Below are positions 17,343-25,875 of a stretch of 64,000 nt of DNA, piece by piece. Position 1 is the first letter of the stretch. Every line of letters begins with the position of its first letter. The translations under genes were made by a program, and so were the position numbers. The notes below the pieces were generated by a model. The model ran no database searches. It was given only the letters and a program-made list of their open reading frames with translations, and was not told the origin of the DNA. This DNA is from Ruminococcus sp. (lineage in GTDB: Bacteria; Bacillota_A; Clostridia; Oscillospirales; Ruminococcaceae), in the NCBI GenBank assembly GCA_017536105.1, contig JAFXRZ010000006.1, positions 62,001 through 126,000 of the forward strand, written 5' to 3'.

Positions 17343-18650
17343 TTATTTAATAATTGCCTTTATCTCTCCGCAGCAGATGCTTCCCCGGCTCTCGGTTATC
17401 AGTACATCCCCGAAGCAGCGCCTGAGGCTTTTCTCTCCGTTTCTCGGTGTCCTCACTTCGATGTATCCGGCGCTGTGCCCGTTGTGCCAGAGCTCAGAGC
17501 TCTCCTTTTCAAATAATACCCTCTGCACGCTGCCCACAAGGGAAGCCGCATGAGCTGCGCTTAGCTCTCCGCAGAGAGAAGCCATTTCCGCAGCTCTGCG
17601 TTTTTTGACATCTCCGGTGACCTGCTTCATCTTAGCTGCCGGAGTTCCCGGTCTTGATGAGTAGGGGAAAATATGCGCCTGTGCAAAGCCTGTCTCTTTA
17701 ACAAACGCCATGCTCTCGGCGTGGTCTTCCTCTGTTTCCTCCGGGAAGCCTACCATTATATCCGTAGTAATGGTGCAGTCGGGCATAGCCTTTCTAAGAG
17801 CAGAGCAGAGCTGCCTGTATTCGTCGGCGGTGTAATGTCTGTTCATCGCTTTCAGAATCCTGTCGCAGCCGCTTTGCAGCGAAAGATGAAAATGCCTGCA
17901 AAAATTCCCGAGTGCCGCAAGCCTTTTGATATCCTCCTCCGAGATAAGCTCCGGCTCGAGAGAGCTCAGCCTTACGCGGTGTCCGTCTCCGAGAGTGCAT
18001 ACTGCCTCCACAGCATCTATGAGCCTTTCGTTGCCGAAGCCCTTCTCCCTGCCGTAGCAGCAGAGGTTTATCCCCGTAAGGATAAGCTCTCTGTGTCCGG
18101 CTGCGATCAATCCTGCTGCTTCTCTGCGTATCGCCTCAACAGGCTTCGAGCGTATATGCCCTCTTGCCTTCGGGATGATGCAGTAGGTGCAGTTCATGTC
18201 GCAGCCGTCCTGTATCTTGATGTAAGCCCTTGTCCTGCTTCCGCCGGAGGTGTTGCAAATCTCGTCAAGCTCTGTGCAGGCTGGCTGCTCTGTGACCCTG
18301 ACGATCTTATTCCTGTCTGCGATGAACTCTTCTATCATATCGGGTATGTCTTTTTTGTTGTGGGAGCCGGCGATTATATCGCAGCCTTCGATATCAACGC
18401 TCTGCATGGCCTGTGTCATGCAGCCTGCACAAACGAGTATGCACCCCGGATTATCCTTCCGAAGCCTGTGCAGAGCCTGCCTGCATTTTGAATCGGCCTG
18501 TGCCGTCACAGTGCAGGTGTTTACGATGCAGATATCCGCCTGAGCAGCATCCTCTGTCTCGCCGAAGCCTCTGCGCTCCATTTCTTCTCTTATATTTTCA
18601 GTTTCGTACTGGTTTACCTTGCAGCCGAAGGTGGTGTAAAATATCTTCAT
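17343..18650 (-). CDS. mtaB: tRNA t6A methylthiotransferase MtaB
   Basis: A 435-residue radical-SAM methylthiotransferase that converts t6A37 to ms2t6A in ANN-decoding tRNAs. The N-terminal UPF0004 domain has its three cluster Cys in GCKVNQYE, NTCTVT and CAGCMTQ. The radical-SAM CxxxCxxC reads CDMNCTYC (about residue 150). A short TRAM-like end follows. Length and motifs fit MtaB better than MiaB, because the NTC and GCK spacing is of the YqeV type. A leader of about 145 nt with hairpins precedes the ATG. purL follows downstream with its own promoter. Confidence 0.92.
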   Translation of the reverse strand: MKIFYTTFGCKVNQYETENIREEMERRGFGETEDAAQADICIVNTCTVTAQADSKCRQALHRLRKDNPGCILVCAGCMTQAMQSVDIEGCDIIAGSHNKKDIPDMIEEFIADRNKIVRVTEQPACTELDEICNTSGGSRTRAYIKIQDGCDMNCTYCIIPKARGHIRSKPVEAIRREAAGLIAAGHRELILTGINLCCYGREKGFGNERLIDAVEAVCTLGDGHRVRLSSLEPELISEEDIKRLAALGNFCRHFHLSLQSGCDRILKAMNRHYTADEYRQLCSALRKAMPDCTITTDIMVGFPEETEEDHAESMAFVKETGFAQAHIFPYSSRPGTPAAKMKQVTGDVKKRRAAEMASLCGELSAAHAASLVGSVQRVLFEKESSELWHNGHSAGYIEVRTPRNGEKSLRRCFGDVLITESRGSICCGEIKAIIK

Positions 18651-18680
18651 GTTCTTCTCCCGGAATCATTCTTAGGATAG

Positions 18681-18771
18681 TGCCCCGAAGGGACAGGTTT
18701 TCTTTGAAAACAACCTTGATTTATTAGTTGTGCACAAAATGTGAACGAGATATATGTGCAACCTGCACATA
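18681..18771 (-). other. Structured leader of mtaB
   Basis: Between the predicted mtaB start site (about 18795) and its ATG lie three features. One is a near-perfect inverted repeat with 8-bp arms and a 3-nt centre (18753-18771). The others are two small hairpins (18681-18716), the nearer with a UUC(G) loop. This could be an operator or an RNA control element; I recognise no known riboswitch. Confidence 0.4.
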
Positions 18772-18801
18772 ATTCAAACTGGAATTTTGTTCCTATTGAA
18801 T

Positions 18802-18830
18802 ATTATACTATATTTTATTTTTTTTTGCAA
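18802..18830 (-). promoter_or_regulatory. Sigma-A promoter of mtaB
   Basis: Minus-strand TTGCAA (18825-18830), 17-bp spacer, TATAAT (18802-18807). Its -35 box lies 7 bp from the -35 of the divergent HPr-like gene. Confidence 0.7.
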
Positions 18831-18837
18831 ATTTCTC

Positions 18838-18865
18838 TTGACATTTCAAAAATCGTGGTTATAAT
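18838..18865 (+). promoter_or_regulatory. Sigma-A promoter of the HPr-like gene
   Basis: TTGACA (18838-18843), 16-bp spacer, TATAAT (18860-18865). A 7-bp hairpin (18874-18895) lies at the predicted 5' end of the mRNA and may stabilise it. Confidence 0.8.
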
Positions 18866-18969
18866 GATACTCAGAAAGCGAAAACAAGCGCTTTCAAGGT
18901 AGAACAGGGTGAAAGGAAGTACACCCGGGAAAGTATGAAAGAGAAAAATTTTACGAGGAGGAAACAATT

Positions 18970-19200
18970 ATGAAAAAGACAAAGATCAAACTTGACGCAA
19001 TCGCTGATGTAAAGGAGTTCGTCAATATCGTTTCCCATTGCGAGTATGATGTTGACCTCGCTTCCGGCAGATATGCAGTAGATGCAAAGAGCATCATGGG
19101 TATCTTCAGCCTCGACCTCGGCAACGCTATAGACCTTACCGCTCATACCGATAATGCCGATGCATTCTTTGCCAAGATCGACAAGTTCATCGTAAAGTAA
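18970..19200 (+). CDS. HPr-like protein lacking the phosphocarrier His (Crh-like)
   Basis: A 76-residue protein with the size and overall pattern of HPr, the phosphocarrier of the sugar phosphotransferase system. The regulatory segment KSIMGIFSL is kept, with Ser41 at the place of HPr Ser46. The active-site region that should read GIHARPA is instead AIADVKEF, so there is no His15. It therefore cannot pass phosphate in the usual way. By analogy with Bacillus Crh (Gln15, Ser46) it could be a pure regulator phosphorylated on Ser by HPr kinase. That role is inferred; clostridia carry many HPr homologues of unknown function. A consensus promoter, a GAGGAGGA ribosome site and a terminator indicate a strongly expressed single gene. 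Confidence 0.8.
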   Translation: MKKTKIKLDAIADVKEFVNIVSHCEYDVDLASGRYAVDAKSIMGIFSLDLGNAIDLTAHTDNADAFFAKIDKFIVK

Positions 19201-19213
19201 AAGACTTAAAAAG

Positions 19214-19245
19214 AGTCGGCAGGCTTGTTCTGCCGACTTTTTTCT
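19214..19245 (+). terminator. Rho-independent terminator of the HPr-like gene
   Basis: 9-bp stem (19214-19222 with 19230-19238), 7-nt loop, T6 tail. Confidence 0.9.
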
Positions 19246-19253
19246 TTATTCGC

Positions 19254-19282
19254 TTGATTTATTTGTCGTTCTGTGCTATAAT
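19254..19282 (+). promoter_or_regulatory. Extended -10 promoter of the DHHW gene
   Basis: TTGATT (19254-19259), 17-bp spacer, TGCTATAAT ending at 19282. Confidence 0.78.
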
Positions 19283-19339
19283 CATTATGTCCGCAAACCG
19301 GAAAGACGAAATATGAAAATTGATGATGGAGAAAAAGCT

Positions 19340-20491
19340 ATGAAAAGAAGAAAGATATTCACCGCAGCCCTGCTTGCAGCCCTTGTGATGACCGGCTGCG
19401 GAAATTCAATAAGCGAAAGATCGGACGACGTTTCGGTCAATGATGCTTCGCAGGATCAGACTACGGCCGATACCACAGCTGCACCTGTTGATGAATCTCC
19501 TGCCGAGACCACGACCACTGCCGAAACGACCACAACTACCGAGACCACACCCGAGCCGGAGCCTGTGGATCCCTCGGAGTATATGGTCAAGACAGCAGAG
19601 TGGGACGGCAACGTTATAATCGGCGACAGATACGAAGGGGATAAGGTCAGAGGCATACTGCCGTTCTATTCCACCGACTATATCGGCGAGAGCTTTGCCG
19701 AGGCAATAAACGAGTGCAAGGATGCAGTCGGCGACGATGTCAACGTATATGTAATGAGCATTCCGCTTTCTTCTGCATTCTATCTTCCCGAAGAGCTGGG
19801 AATGGGTCTCAGCGACCAGGTGGAGAGCCTTAACTATATCTACGATGCGCTTGACGATGACGTAGTTATTGTAAACGTCTATGATACTCTGAAAGCCCAT
19901 GCACCCGAATACATCTATGCCCGTACAGACCACCACTGGCAGCCTCTCGGTGCTTACTATGCCGAAGCAGTCTTTGCAGAGCTCGCAGGTGTTCCGCACG
20001 CCGATCTCTCCGAGTATGAGGAGTGTCAGAAAGAGGGCTGGTGCGGTTCCATAAACTATTACAGCGGCTATGTTCCCGAGGTGGGAGCTCATCCCGATGT
20101 ATATACCTACTATAAGCCCCAGAACGAATACACCACCACCACTTATGATTCCTTCTTCAGCGACGGCTATGAGAGCGATCTTTTCTACGACTGGATGGAG
20201 GGCGAAGCCTGCTATACCACTATCCTCGGCACAGATACGAATATCACCGAGATAGAGACAGACGTGGATAACGACAGAGTTCTCCTTGTTGTCAAGGACA
20301 GCTACGGCAATGCCGCTGTGCCTTTCTATGTGACGGGCTTCTCGAAAGTGTATATCATGGATTTCAGATATGCCGATGTTTATATCACCGATATGGTAGA
20401 AAAAGTCGGTGCAACTGACGTCCTTTTCAGCGTCTCCATCACTTCAAGCTTTACTCCCGATCACATCGAGTCTATCAAGAACAGAATATGA
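19340..20491 (+). CDS. DHHW-family lipoprotein
   Basis: A 383-residue exported lipoprotein. ATG 19340 is preferred over the upstream in-frame ATG 19313 because it directly begins the signal (MKRRKIFTAALLAALVMTGC) and has GGAG just before it. After the lipobox Cys comes a Thr/Glu-rich linker (about 35-75), then a folded domain with the family motif RTDHHWQPLGAYY (about 195). DHHW proteins are related to the SGNH/AlgX-type hydrolases and acyltransferases that modify surface polymers; the Asp-His-His set is the presumed active site. The substrate is unknown. A DD-carboxypeptidase homologue follows, so a cell-surface role is plausible. Confidence 0.85.
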   Translation: MKRRKIFTAALLAALVMTGCGNSISERSDDVSVNDASQDQTTADTTAAPVDESPAETTTTAETTTTTETTPEPEPVDPSEYMVKTAEWDGNVIIGDRYEGDKVRGILPFYSTDYIGESFAEAINECKDAVGDDVNVYVMSIPLSSAFYLPEELGMGLSDQVESLNYIYDALDDDVVIVNVYDTLKAHAPEYIYARTDHHWQPLGAYYAEAVFAELAGVPHADLSEYEECQKEGWCGSINYYSGYVPEVGAHPDVYTYYKPQNEYTTTTYDSFFSDGYESDLFYDWMEGEACYTTILGTDTNITEIETDVDNDRVLLVVKDSYGNAAVPFYVTGFSKVYIMDFRYADVYITDMVEKVGATDVLFSVSITSSFTPDHIESIKNRI

Positions 20492-20498
20492 TCTGACG

Positions 20499-20532
20499 AT
20501 ATCCGTGCGGAAAGCTCTGCACGGATATTTTT
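20499..20532 (+). terminator. Probable terminator after the DHHW gene
   Basis: 10-bp perfect stem (20499-20508 with 20519-20528) with a short T4 tail. It may only partly end transcription, because the next gene starts 40 nt later with no clear promoter. Confidence 0.65.
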
Positions 20533-20570
20533 GTCCTGTCCCGAATAAGCTTGTATCGGGAGGGATGAAA

Positions 20571-21746
20571 ATGAAACTTACCGCAATGATAATAGCCGCT
20601 GCCGTTTCTTTGGCTGTCTTTTCCGCCGATGTTCCCGGTGACAGCCTGCTCGAAGAAGAAAAGCCCTATTCCGTGACCACGGAGCTTTCAGAATGCGATG
20701 CCGTGTCCGCAGCCGTCTATGAGCCTGCAAGCGAAAGCTTCATCTATACATACAATGCCGATGAGAAGCGTCCTGTAGGTCATCTTGCAAAGCTTATGAC
20801 TTATCTTATCGCAGCAGAGATGATCGACAGGGGAGAGCTTTCACTCGACGACACAGCAACAGTTTCCGCAAAGGCGAATTCAATGGAAGGCGCACAGATA
20901 TGGCTCGACACCGGCGAGGTGATAACGACAGACGAGCTGCTGCGGTCGATCTCGGTCGGGAATGCGAACGATGCCTGCGTGGCTCTTGCAGAACGTATCG
21001 CCGGCAGCGAGGAAGAATTCGTTACCCTGATGAACAACAAAGCCGCAAGCCTCGGGATGAACAGCACCCATTTTGCAGACAGTACAGGCCTCAGCAAGGA
21101 AACGGTCTCGACCGTAAAGGACATCGTTCTCCTCGAAGCCGAGCTTTGCAGATACGATGAACTCACAGCACCTTTCCGTGTCTGGATGGATTCCGTCCGA
21201 GGCGGAAAAGCCGAGCTCGTTACTCAGAACAGGCTCGTCCGCAGCTGTAAGGGGATAATAGGTTTTAAAGTCTGCTCCCTTGACACCAGCGGTGAATGTG
21301 CTGCAATAGCTATCGAAAGAAACAGCAGGACTCTTTGCTCGGTGATGCTTGGGGTCAAAAATGATCTTGAAGCCGAGTGCGAAGCTAAAGACCTGATAGA
21401 AACTGCTTTTGCACAGACGGAGCTTTATTATCCCTCTGTCCCCGAGGACAGCCTCGACCTCTTACCCGTAAAGCACGGCGAAAAGCAGGAATGCCCGATC
21501 ATGGCTGACAAGCTGAAAGGCATTACACTTCGCACAGAGGAAAAAGGTTCAGTGACCTGCCGGGTTGCTCTGCCATCAGCCCTCAATTCTCCTGTAAGAA
21601 AGGGAGAAACGATAGGCTCTCTGACATTTTATGTTTCCGACAGCTATGCCGGGACGGTGGATATAAAGAGCTGCGATGATATTGAAAGCATTTCCTTCGG
21701 TTCGGCTTTCAAAAAGATTTTGGGCAATTTGCTTAAAATGAGCTAA
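20571..21746 (+). CDS. S11 D-Ala-D-Ala carboxypeptidase homologue with lost active site
   Basis: A 391-residue exported protein of the DacF/PBP5 (peptidase S11) family. ATG 20571 lies 6 nt after GGGAGGG; the ATG 6 nt earlier is too close. A signal peptide (to about residue 20) is followed by the penicillin-binding domain and a C-terminal beta domain (about 300-390). Overall family sequence is well kept (KLMTYLIAAE, NDACVALAERIAGS, MNNKAASLGM). All three catalytic motifs are changed: SxxK reads HLAK (His71, Lys74), SxN reads NAN (131-133), and KTG reads KVC (233-235). Carboxypeptidase activity and beta-lactam acylation are therefore not expected. It may bind peptidoglycan or regulate an active paralogue. 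The frame is intact, so it is not a decaying pseudogene. Confidence 0.88.
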   Translation: MKLTAMIIAAAVSLAVFSADVPGDSLLEEEKPYSVTTELSECDAVSAAVYEPASESFIYTYNADEKRPVGHLAKLMTYLIAAEMIDRGELSLDDTATVSAKANSMEGAQIWLDTGEVITTDELLRSISVGNANDACVALAERIAGSEEEFVTLMNNKAASLGMNSTHFADSTGLSKETVSTVKDIVLLEAELCRYDELTAPFRVWMDSVRGGKAELVTQNRLVRSCKGIIGFKVCSLDTSGECAAIAIERNSRTLCSVMLGVKNDLEAECEAKDLIETAFAQTELYYPSVPEDSLDLLPVKHGEKQECPIMADKLKGITLRTEEKGSVTCRVALPSALNSPVRKGETIGSLTFYVSDSYAGTVDIKSCDDIESISFGSAFKKILGNLLKMS

Positions 21747-21793
21747 TAGTTTTGTTAGATATTCACAAAAGTGACGTCTTGGAATTAAATCTC

Positions 21794-21822
21794 TTGAAAT
21801 ATCGGTTGAAATATTGTATAAT
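21794..21822 (+). promoter_or_regulatory. Sigma-A promoter of pgi
   Basis: TTGAAA (21794-21799), 17-bp spacer, TATAAT (21817-21822). The leader of about 75 nt can form a GGTCA/TGACC hairpin (21847-21864). Confidence 0.8.
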
Positions 21823-21905
21823 TATTTTGGGTATAAACGCTCGGCGGTCAAAAGCTGCTGACCGGGCGCTGACCTTAAGCTTAAAAAGAGAAAGGATAGA
21901 TAATA

Positions 21906-23240
21906 TTGTCGATCAAGCTTAATACAAATTATATAGACCGCTTTGTGGCTCCCCGTGAGCTCGAGGCCATTGCTCCGGCTGTAACAGCGGCTCATAACAC
22001 TCTTACTTCCGGCACAGGCCTGGGAAGCGATTTCCTCGGCTGGGTCGATCTGCCTGTCAACTACGACAAGGAAGAGTTTGCCCGCATCAAGGCTGCTGCT
22101 GAGAGGATAAAGAAGTCCGCAGATATACTTATCGTTATCGGTATAGGCGGTTCATACCTCGGCGCAAGAGCTGCTATCGAGCTTCTCCGCAGCCCCTTCT
22201 ATAATGCTTTGAAAAAGGACACGCCCGATATCTATTATGTGGGCAACAACATCAGCCCCACATACCTCAACGAAGTTCTCTCTATCTGCGAGGGCAAGGA
22301 TATCTGCGTAAATATCATCTCCAAGTCCGGCACAACTACCGAGCCCGCACTTGCTTTCCGTATCTTCAAGCAGCTGCTTGAAAAGAAATACGGCAAGGAA
22401 GAGGCCAAGAACAGGATCTTCGCCACCACCGATAAGGCAAAGGGAACTCTCAAGGAGCTTTCCGACACCGAGGGCTATGAGACTTTCGTAGTTCCTGATG
22501 ACGTCGGCGGAAGATTTTCCGTTCTCACGGCTGTAGGTCTGCTGCCTATCGCCTGTGCAGGCTGCGATATCGACAAGCTCATGCAGGGCGCTCAGAAAGC
22601 AAGAGAGCTTTATTCCAAGGACGACGGCAACGACTGCTATAAGTATGCCGCTCTCCGCAATATCTTCTACAACAAGGGCAAGAGCGTTGAGATGCTCATT
22701 ACATACGACCCCAGCTTCACGATGATGAGCGAGTGGTGGAAGCAGCTCTTCGGCGAGAGCGAGGGCAAGGATCAGAAGGGTATATTCCCGGCATCCGCAA
22801 CCTTCTCCACCGACCTGCATTCCCTCGGTCAGTTCATCCAGGACGGCTCGAGGATCATGTTCGAGACAGTCGTTGACATCAAGACGCCTAAGCAGGACCT
22901 CTTCCTCGAGGATGATAAGGACAATCTGGACGGCCTCAACTTCCTCACAAACCAGAATATGTCCGTCGTAAACAGAAGAGCCTTTGAGGGTACGATACTT
23001 GCTCACACCGAGGGCGGAGTTCCCAACCTCGTTCTCGAGATGGATGCTCCCGACGAGGAGAACCTCGGCGAGCTCATCTATTTCTTTGAGAAGGCCTGTG
23101 CGATCTCCGGCTATATGCTGGGAGTAAATCCCTTCGACCAGCCCGGCGTTGAGAGCTACAAGAAGAATATGTTCGCTCTTCTCGGCAAGCCCGGCTACGA
23201 AGACAGAAAGGCAGAGCTTGAAGCAAGGCTCGGCAGATAA
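21906..23240 (+). CDS. pgi: Glucose-6-phosphate isomerase
   Basis: A 444-residue enzyme interconverting glucose-6-P and fructose-6-P in glycolysis and gluconeogenesis. It is of the shorter Gram-positive type. Seen are the sugar-phosphate loops [16 protein letters not shown] (about 75) and [14 protein letters not shown] (about 140), the Glu-containing [11 protein letters not shown], and the C-terminal [16 protein letters not shown] that carries the catalytic Lys region. The start is TTG behind AGAAAGGA. It has its own promoter. An AT-rich perfect hairpin of 9-bp arms (23241-23260) follows the stop without a T tract. Confidence 0.97.
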   Translation: MSIKLNTNYIDRFVAPRELEAIAPAVTAAHNTLTSGTGLGSDFLGWVDLPVNYDKEEFARIKAAAERIKKSADILIVIGIGGSYLGARAAIELLRSPFYNALKKDTPDIYYVGNNISPTYLNEVLSICEGKDICVNIISKSGTTTEPALAFRIFKQLLEKKYGKEEAKNRIFATTDKAKGTLKELSDTEGYETFVVPDDVGGRFSVLTAVGLLPIACAGCDIDKLMQGAQKARELYSKDDGNDCYKYAALRNIFYNKGKSVEMLITYDPSFTMMSEWWKQLFGESEGKDQKGIFPASATFSTDLHSLGQFIQDGSRIMFETVVDIKTPKQDLFLEDDKDNLDGLNFLTNQNMSVVNRRAFEGTILAHTEGGVPNLVLEMDAPDEENLGELIYFFEKACAISGYMLGVNPFDQPGVESYKKNMFALLGKPGYEDRKAELEARLGR

Positions 23241-23331
23241 AGATAATTTTGAAATTATCTAAAGGAATTTTGAGGCGGCGATGCTGTCCTCTTAAAATAA
23301 AAGTCCGAAAGGACAGAATGGAGTTTTGACT

Positions 23332-23736
23332 ATGATAAACCTTATACCCGGAAAAAAAGGAACAGGCAAGACCAAGATCCTTATCGATAATATCAGAGAG
23401 GGCTTGAGCACCGCTACAGGCAACGTTGTCTGCATCGAAAGAGGAATGAAGCTCACCTACGATATCCCCCACAAGGTAAGACTTGTTGACGCAGAAGAGT
23501 ACGGCATCAACAGCTTTGACGCATTCTACGGCTTCGTTGCAGGAATGCTGGCTGGTAACTATGATATCCAGCAGGTTTATGTTGACGGTATCCTCAAGAT
23601 CGGCGGCAGGGATTATGAAGCTCTGGGTGATATGATCGAAAAGCTTGCTATGCTCGCTAAGGACATCAAGATCGTTCTCACCGTATCTGCTGATGTTGAC
23701 GAGCTGCCTGCAAAGGTAAAAGCCTTTATCAAATAA
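23332..23736 (+). CDS. Small P-loop ATP-binding protein
   Basis: A 134-residue protein with a textbook Walker A motif, GKKGTGKT, at residues 6-13 and a hydrophobic-D strand (QQVYVDGI) that could be Walker B. It is a single compact alpha/beta unit without further domains. Homologues are often labelled 'twitching motility/PilT-like' in clostridia, but nothing here links it to pili. ATG 23332 is preferred over TTG 23326 because GGAG then lies at a normal distance. Function is unknown. Confidence 0.75.
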   Translation: MINLIPGKKGTGKTKILIDNIREGLSTATGNVVCIERGMKLTYDIPHKVRLVDAEEYGINSFDAFYGFVAGMLAGNYDIQQVYVDGILKIGGRDYEALGDMIEKLAMLAKDIKIVLTVSADVDELPAKVKAFIK

Positions 23737-23760
23737 TTTTCCGGCAGGATAAAAAAACTA

Positions 23761-23789
23761 TTGACAAATCGGCAAATTCAGGTTATAAT
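23761..23789 (+). promoter_or_regulatory. Consensus sigma-A promoter of the YceD-rpmF unit
   Basis: TTGACA (23761-23766), 17-bp spacer, TATAAT (23784-23789): a perfect match, as expected for a ribosomal-protein transcript. Confidence 0.9.
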
Positions 23790-23816
23790 GAAATTTGTGA
23801 TGTTTGAGGTGAAGCT

Positions 23817-24263
23817 ATGATACTTCAGTTAAAGCGGCTGTTCGACAACATCGGCGAGAGCGAGGATATCTCTTTCTCTATCACGCAGGACGAGCTCGAA
23901 CAGTATTCCCTGAGTATCATCACCGCTTCTCCGATAAGGGTCAGCGGCAGGATCTATAACCGCGCAGGAGTTGTGATGCTCGACTATAATCTGAGCGCAG
24001 AGCTTGAGCAGGTGTGTGACCGCTGCCTTAAAGATTTTGTCCGCGAATACAGCTTCGATATTTCCTATGTCTGTGTGAGCGGAGAGACGGATAACGATGA
24101 ATATCTCGTCTGCACTGACTTTAAGCTTGACCTGACCGATGCCGCGATCACTGATCTGCTGCTTAGACTTCCCACAAAGATACTTTGCCGGGAAGATTGC
24201 AGGGGACTGTGTCCTGTCTGCGGCGCCGACTTGAATCTCGGCGACTGCGGCTGCGGCGGATAA
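23817..24263 (+). CDS. YceD / DUF177 family protein
   Basis: A 148-residue protein of the YceD family, which in nearly all bacteria precedes rpmF, as here (34-nt gap). It has the family's CDRC (CDRCLKDF, about 65) and a C-terminal CREDCRGLCPVCGADLN...CGCG cluster that likely binds zinc. YceD has been linked to 23S rRNA processing or accumulation in plants and bacteria; the molecular role is not settled. ATG start behind GAGGTGA. Confidence 0.9.
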   Translation: MILQLKRLFDNIGESEDISFSITQDELEQYSLSIITASPIRVSGRIYNRAGVVMLDYNLSAELEQVCDRCLKDFVREYSFDISYVCVSGETDNDEYLVCTDFKLDLTDAAITDLLLRLPTKILCREDCRGLCPVCGADLNLGDCGCGG

Positions 24264-24297
24264 CAAACCGAAAGTATGAAATAAGGAGGTGCCACAA

Positions 24298-24480
24298 ATG
24301 GCAGTACCAAAGAGAAAAGTATCCAAGGCGAGAAGAGACAAAAGACGCTCGGCTGTCTGGAAGCTTGATGCGCCTGCACTCAGCAGATGCTCAAACTGCG
24401 GAGAGCTTATAGCTCCCCATAAGGTTTGCAAGAACTGCGGCTATTACAAGGGTGTAGAGGTAATCAAAAAGGAAGCTTGA
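24298..24480 (+). CDS. rpmF: 50S ribosomal protein L32
   Basis: A 60-residue ribosomal protein starting MAVPKRKVSKARRDKRRS, with the zinc-binding form CSNCGE...CKNCGYYKG. ATG 24298 follows a perfect AAGGAGG; an in-frame ATG 9 nt upstream overlaps that site and is not used. It pairs with the upstream YceD gene and is followed by a terminator. Confidence 0.97.
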   Translation: MAVPKRKVSKARRDKRRSAVWKLDAPALSRCSNCGELIAPHKVCKNCGYYKGVEVIKKEA

Positions 24481-24494
24481 TCATAGCTTGCTTT

Positions 24495-24531
24495 GGCAGA
24501 GGAGCGGTTTTGCTACTTCTCTGCCTTTTTT
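24495..24531 (+). terminator. Rho-independent terminator after rpmF
   Basis: GGCAGAG (24495-24501) pairs with CTCTGCC (24519-24525), followed by T6. Confidence 0.85.
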
Positions 24532-24562
24532 GCTGTGAAGACGATAACGGAGGTGGGACTGT

Positions 24563-25870
24563 ATGTCGGCGGAGATAACCGGTATAATGAAGCACAGCCC
24601 TGCCTTTCGTGCGGGAATACGTAAAGGCGATGTTCTTGTCAGCGTCAACGGACACGAGATAAACGACGTCCTTGACTATATGTTCTACTGCGCAGAGGAC
24701 AGGCTTGTTCTTGTCTGCGAGCGCAAAGGAGAACGCTTCGAGCAGATCGTCCTGAAATCCGAGTTCGACGACCTGGGGCTGGAATTCCAGTCGTTCCTTA
24801 TGGACAGCAAGCGCAGCTGCTCCAACAAATGCGTTTTCTGCTTTATCGACCAGCTTCCGAAGGGAATGCGTGAAACGCTGTATTTCAAAGACGACGACGC
24901 AAGGCTCTCCTTTTTGCAGGGCAATTATGTTACCCTGACGAACCTTACCGACAAGGATATTGAGCGTATTATTGAAATGCGCCTGAACATCAATGTCTCG
25001 GTGCATACCACGAACCCCGAGCTTCGCTGCATGATGATGCATAACCGCTTTGCCGGAGAGAAGCTCAGATACCTTAAAATGATAGCTGACAGCGGACTTA
25101 TGATGAACTGTCAGATCGTCTGCTGCCCGGAGCTGAATGACGGAGACGAGCTCAGGCGAACCCTCAACGACCTCGAGGCTCTTATGCCGAGCATCCAGTC
25201 CGTTGCCGTCGTTCCTGTTGGAGTTACGAAATTCAGGAACGGGCTCTATCCGCTGAGACCTTTCACAGGTCCGGAAGCTGCGGATGTTATCGACATCATA
25301 GCCGAGAAGCAGGCCTTGTGCCTCGAAAAATGGGACACCCGTATGGTCTTTCCCGCCGACGAGTTCTTCCTGCTTGCAGGCAGAGAGCTTCCCGACGGCA
25401 GCTATTACGAGGATTATCCCCAGTATGAAAACGGCGTTGGGCTCCTTCGCTCTTTAAGAGACGAAGTGGAACAAGCCCTTGAAGATGCACCTGAAAGCGT
25501 TCCTCCGCGGGTCATAACACTTGCCACAGGGACAGCTGCCGAGGCTTTCCACAAAGAGCTTGCGGCACTTATAATGAAAAGATATCCCTCCCTCGATATC
25601 CGGGTGGTGGGGATAGTGAATAATTTCTTCGGCGAAACGATAACCGTTGCAGGTCTTGTCACCGGCGGCGATCTTATCGAACAGCTTCGGGGAAGAGAGC
25701 TTGGAGAAGAGCTGCTTATCCCCCGTGTGATGCTGAAAGCCGACGAGCCTGTCTTTCTTGACGACCTCTGTGTGAGCGACGTCGAGAGAGAGCTTGATAT
25801 TAAAGTGACCGCCGTCAGGAACGACGGCTTTGAATACCTTGACTCTATTTTGGGAGTCGGAGAGGAGTGA
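24563..25870 (+). CDS. DUF512 radical-SAM protein
   Basis: A 435-residue protein: an N-terminal PDZ-like domain (residues 1-70, AFRAGIRKGDVLVSVNG), a radical-SAM-type cluster CSNKCVFCFIDQLPKGMR (about 90-105), and the C-terminal DUF512 domain. It is widespread in clostridia, almost always next to der, as here (6-nt gap). The reaction is unknown; a link to ribosome or GTPase function is suggested only by that neighbourhood. ATG behind GGAGGTGGG. Confidence 0.92.
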   Translation: MSAEITGIMKHSPAFRAGIRKGDVLVSVNGHEINDVLDYMFYCAEDRLVLVCERKGERFEQIVLKSEFDDLGLEFQSFLMDSKRSCSNKCVFCFIDQLPKGMRETLYFKDDDARLSFLQGNYVTLTNLTDKDIERIIEMRLNINVSVHTTNPELRCMMMHNRFAGEKLRYLKMIADSGLMMNCQIVCCPELNDGDELRRTLNDLEALMPSIQSVAVVPVGVTKFRNGLYPLRPFTGPEAADVIDIIAEKQALCLEKWDTRMVFPADEFFLLAGRELPDGSYYEDYPQYENGVGLLRSLRDEVEQALEDAPESVPPRVITLATGTAAEAFHKELAALIMKRYPSLDIRVVGIVNNFFGETITVAGLVTGGDLIEQLRGRELGEELLIPRVMLKADEPVFLDDLCVSDVERELDIKVTAVRNDGFEYLDSILGVGEE

Positions 25871-25875
25871 GTCTG

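Noticed and set aside
20571..21746. Pseudogene call for the S11 homologue
   Set aside because: The frame, signal peptide, ribosome site and non-catalytic family blocks are intact; only active-site motifs differ, which fits a pseudoenzyme better than decay.
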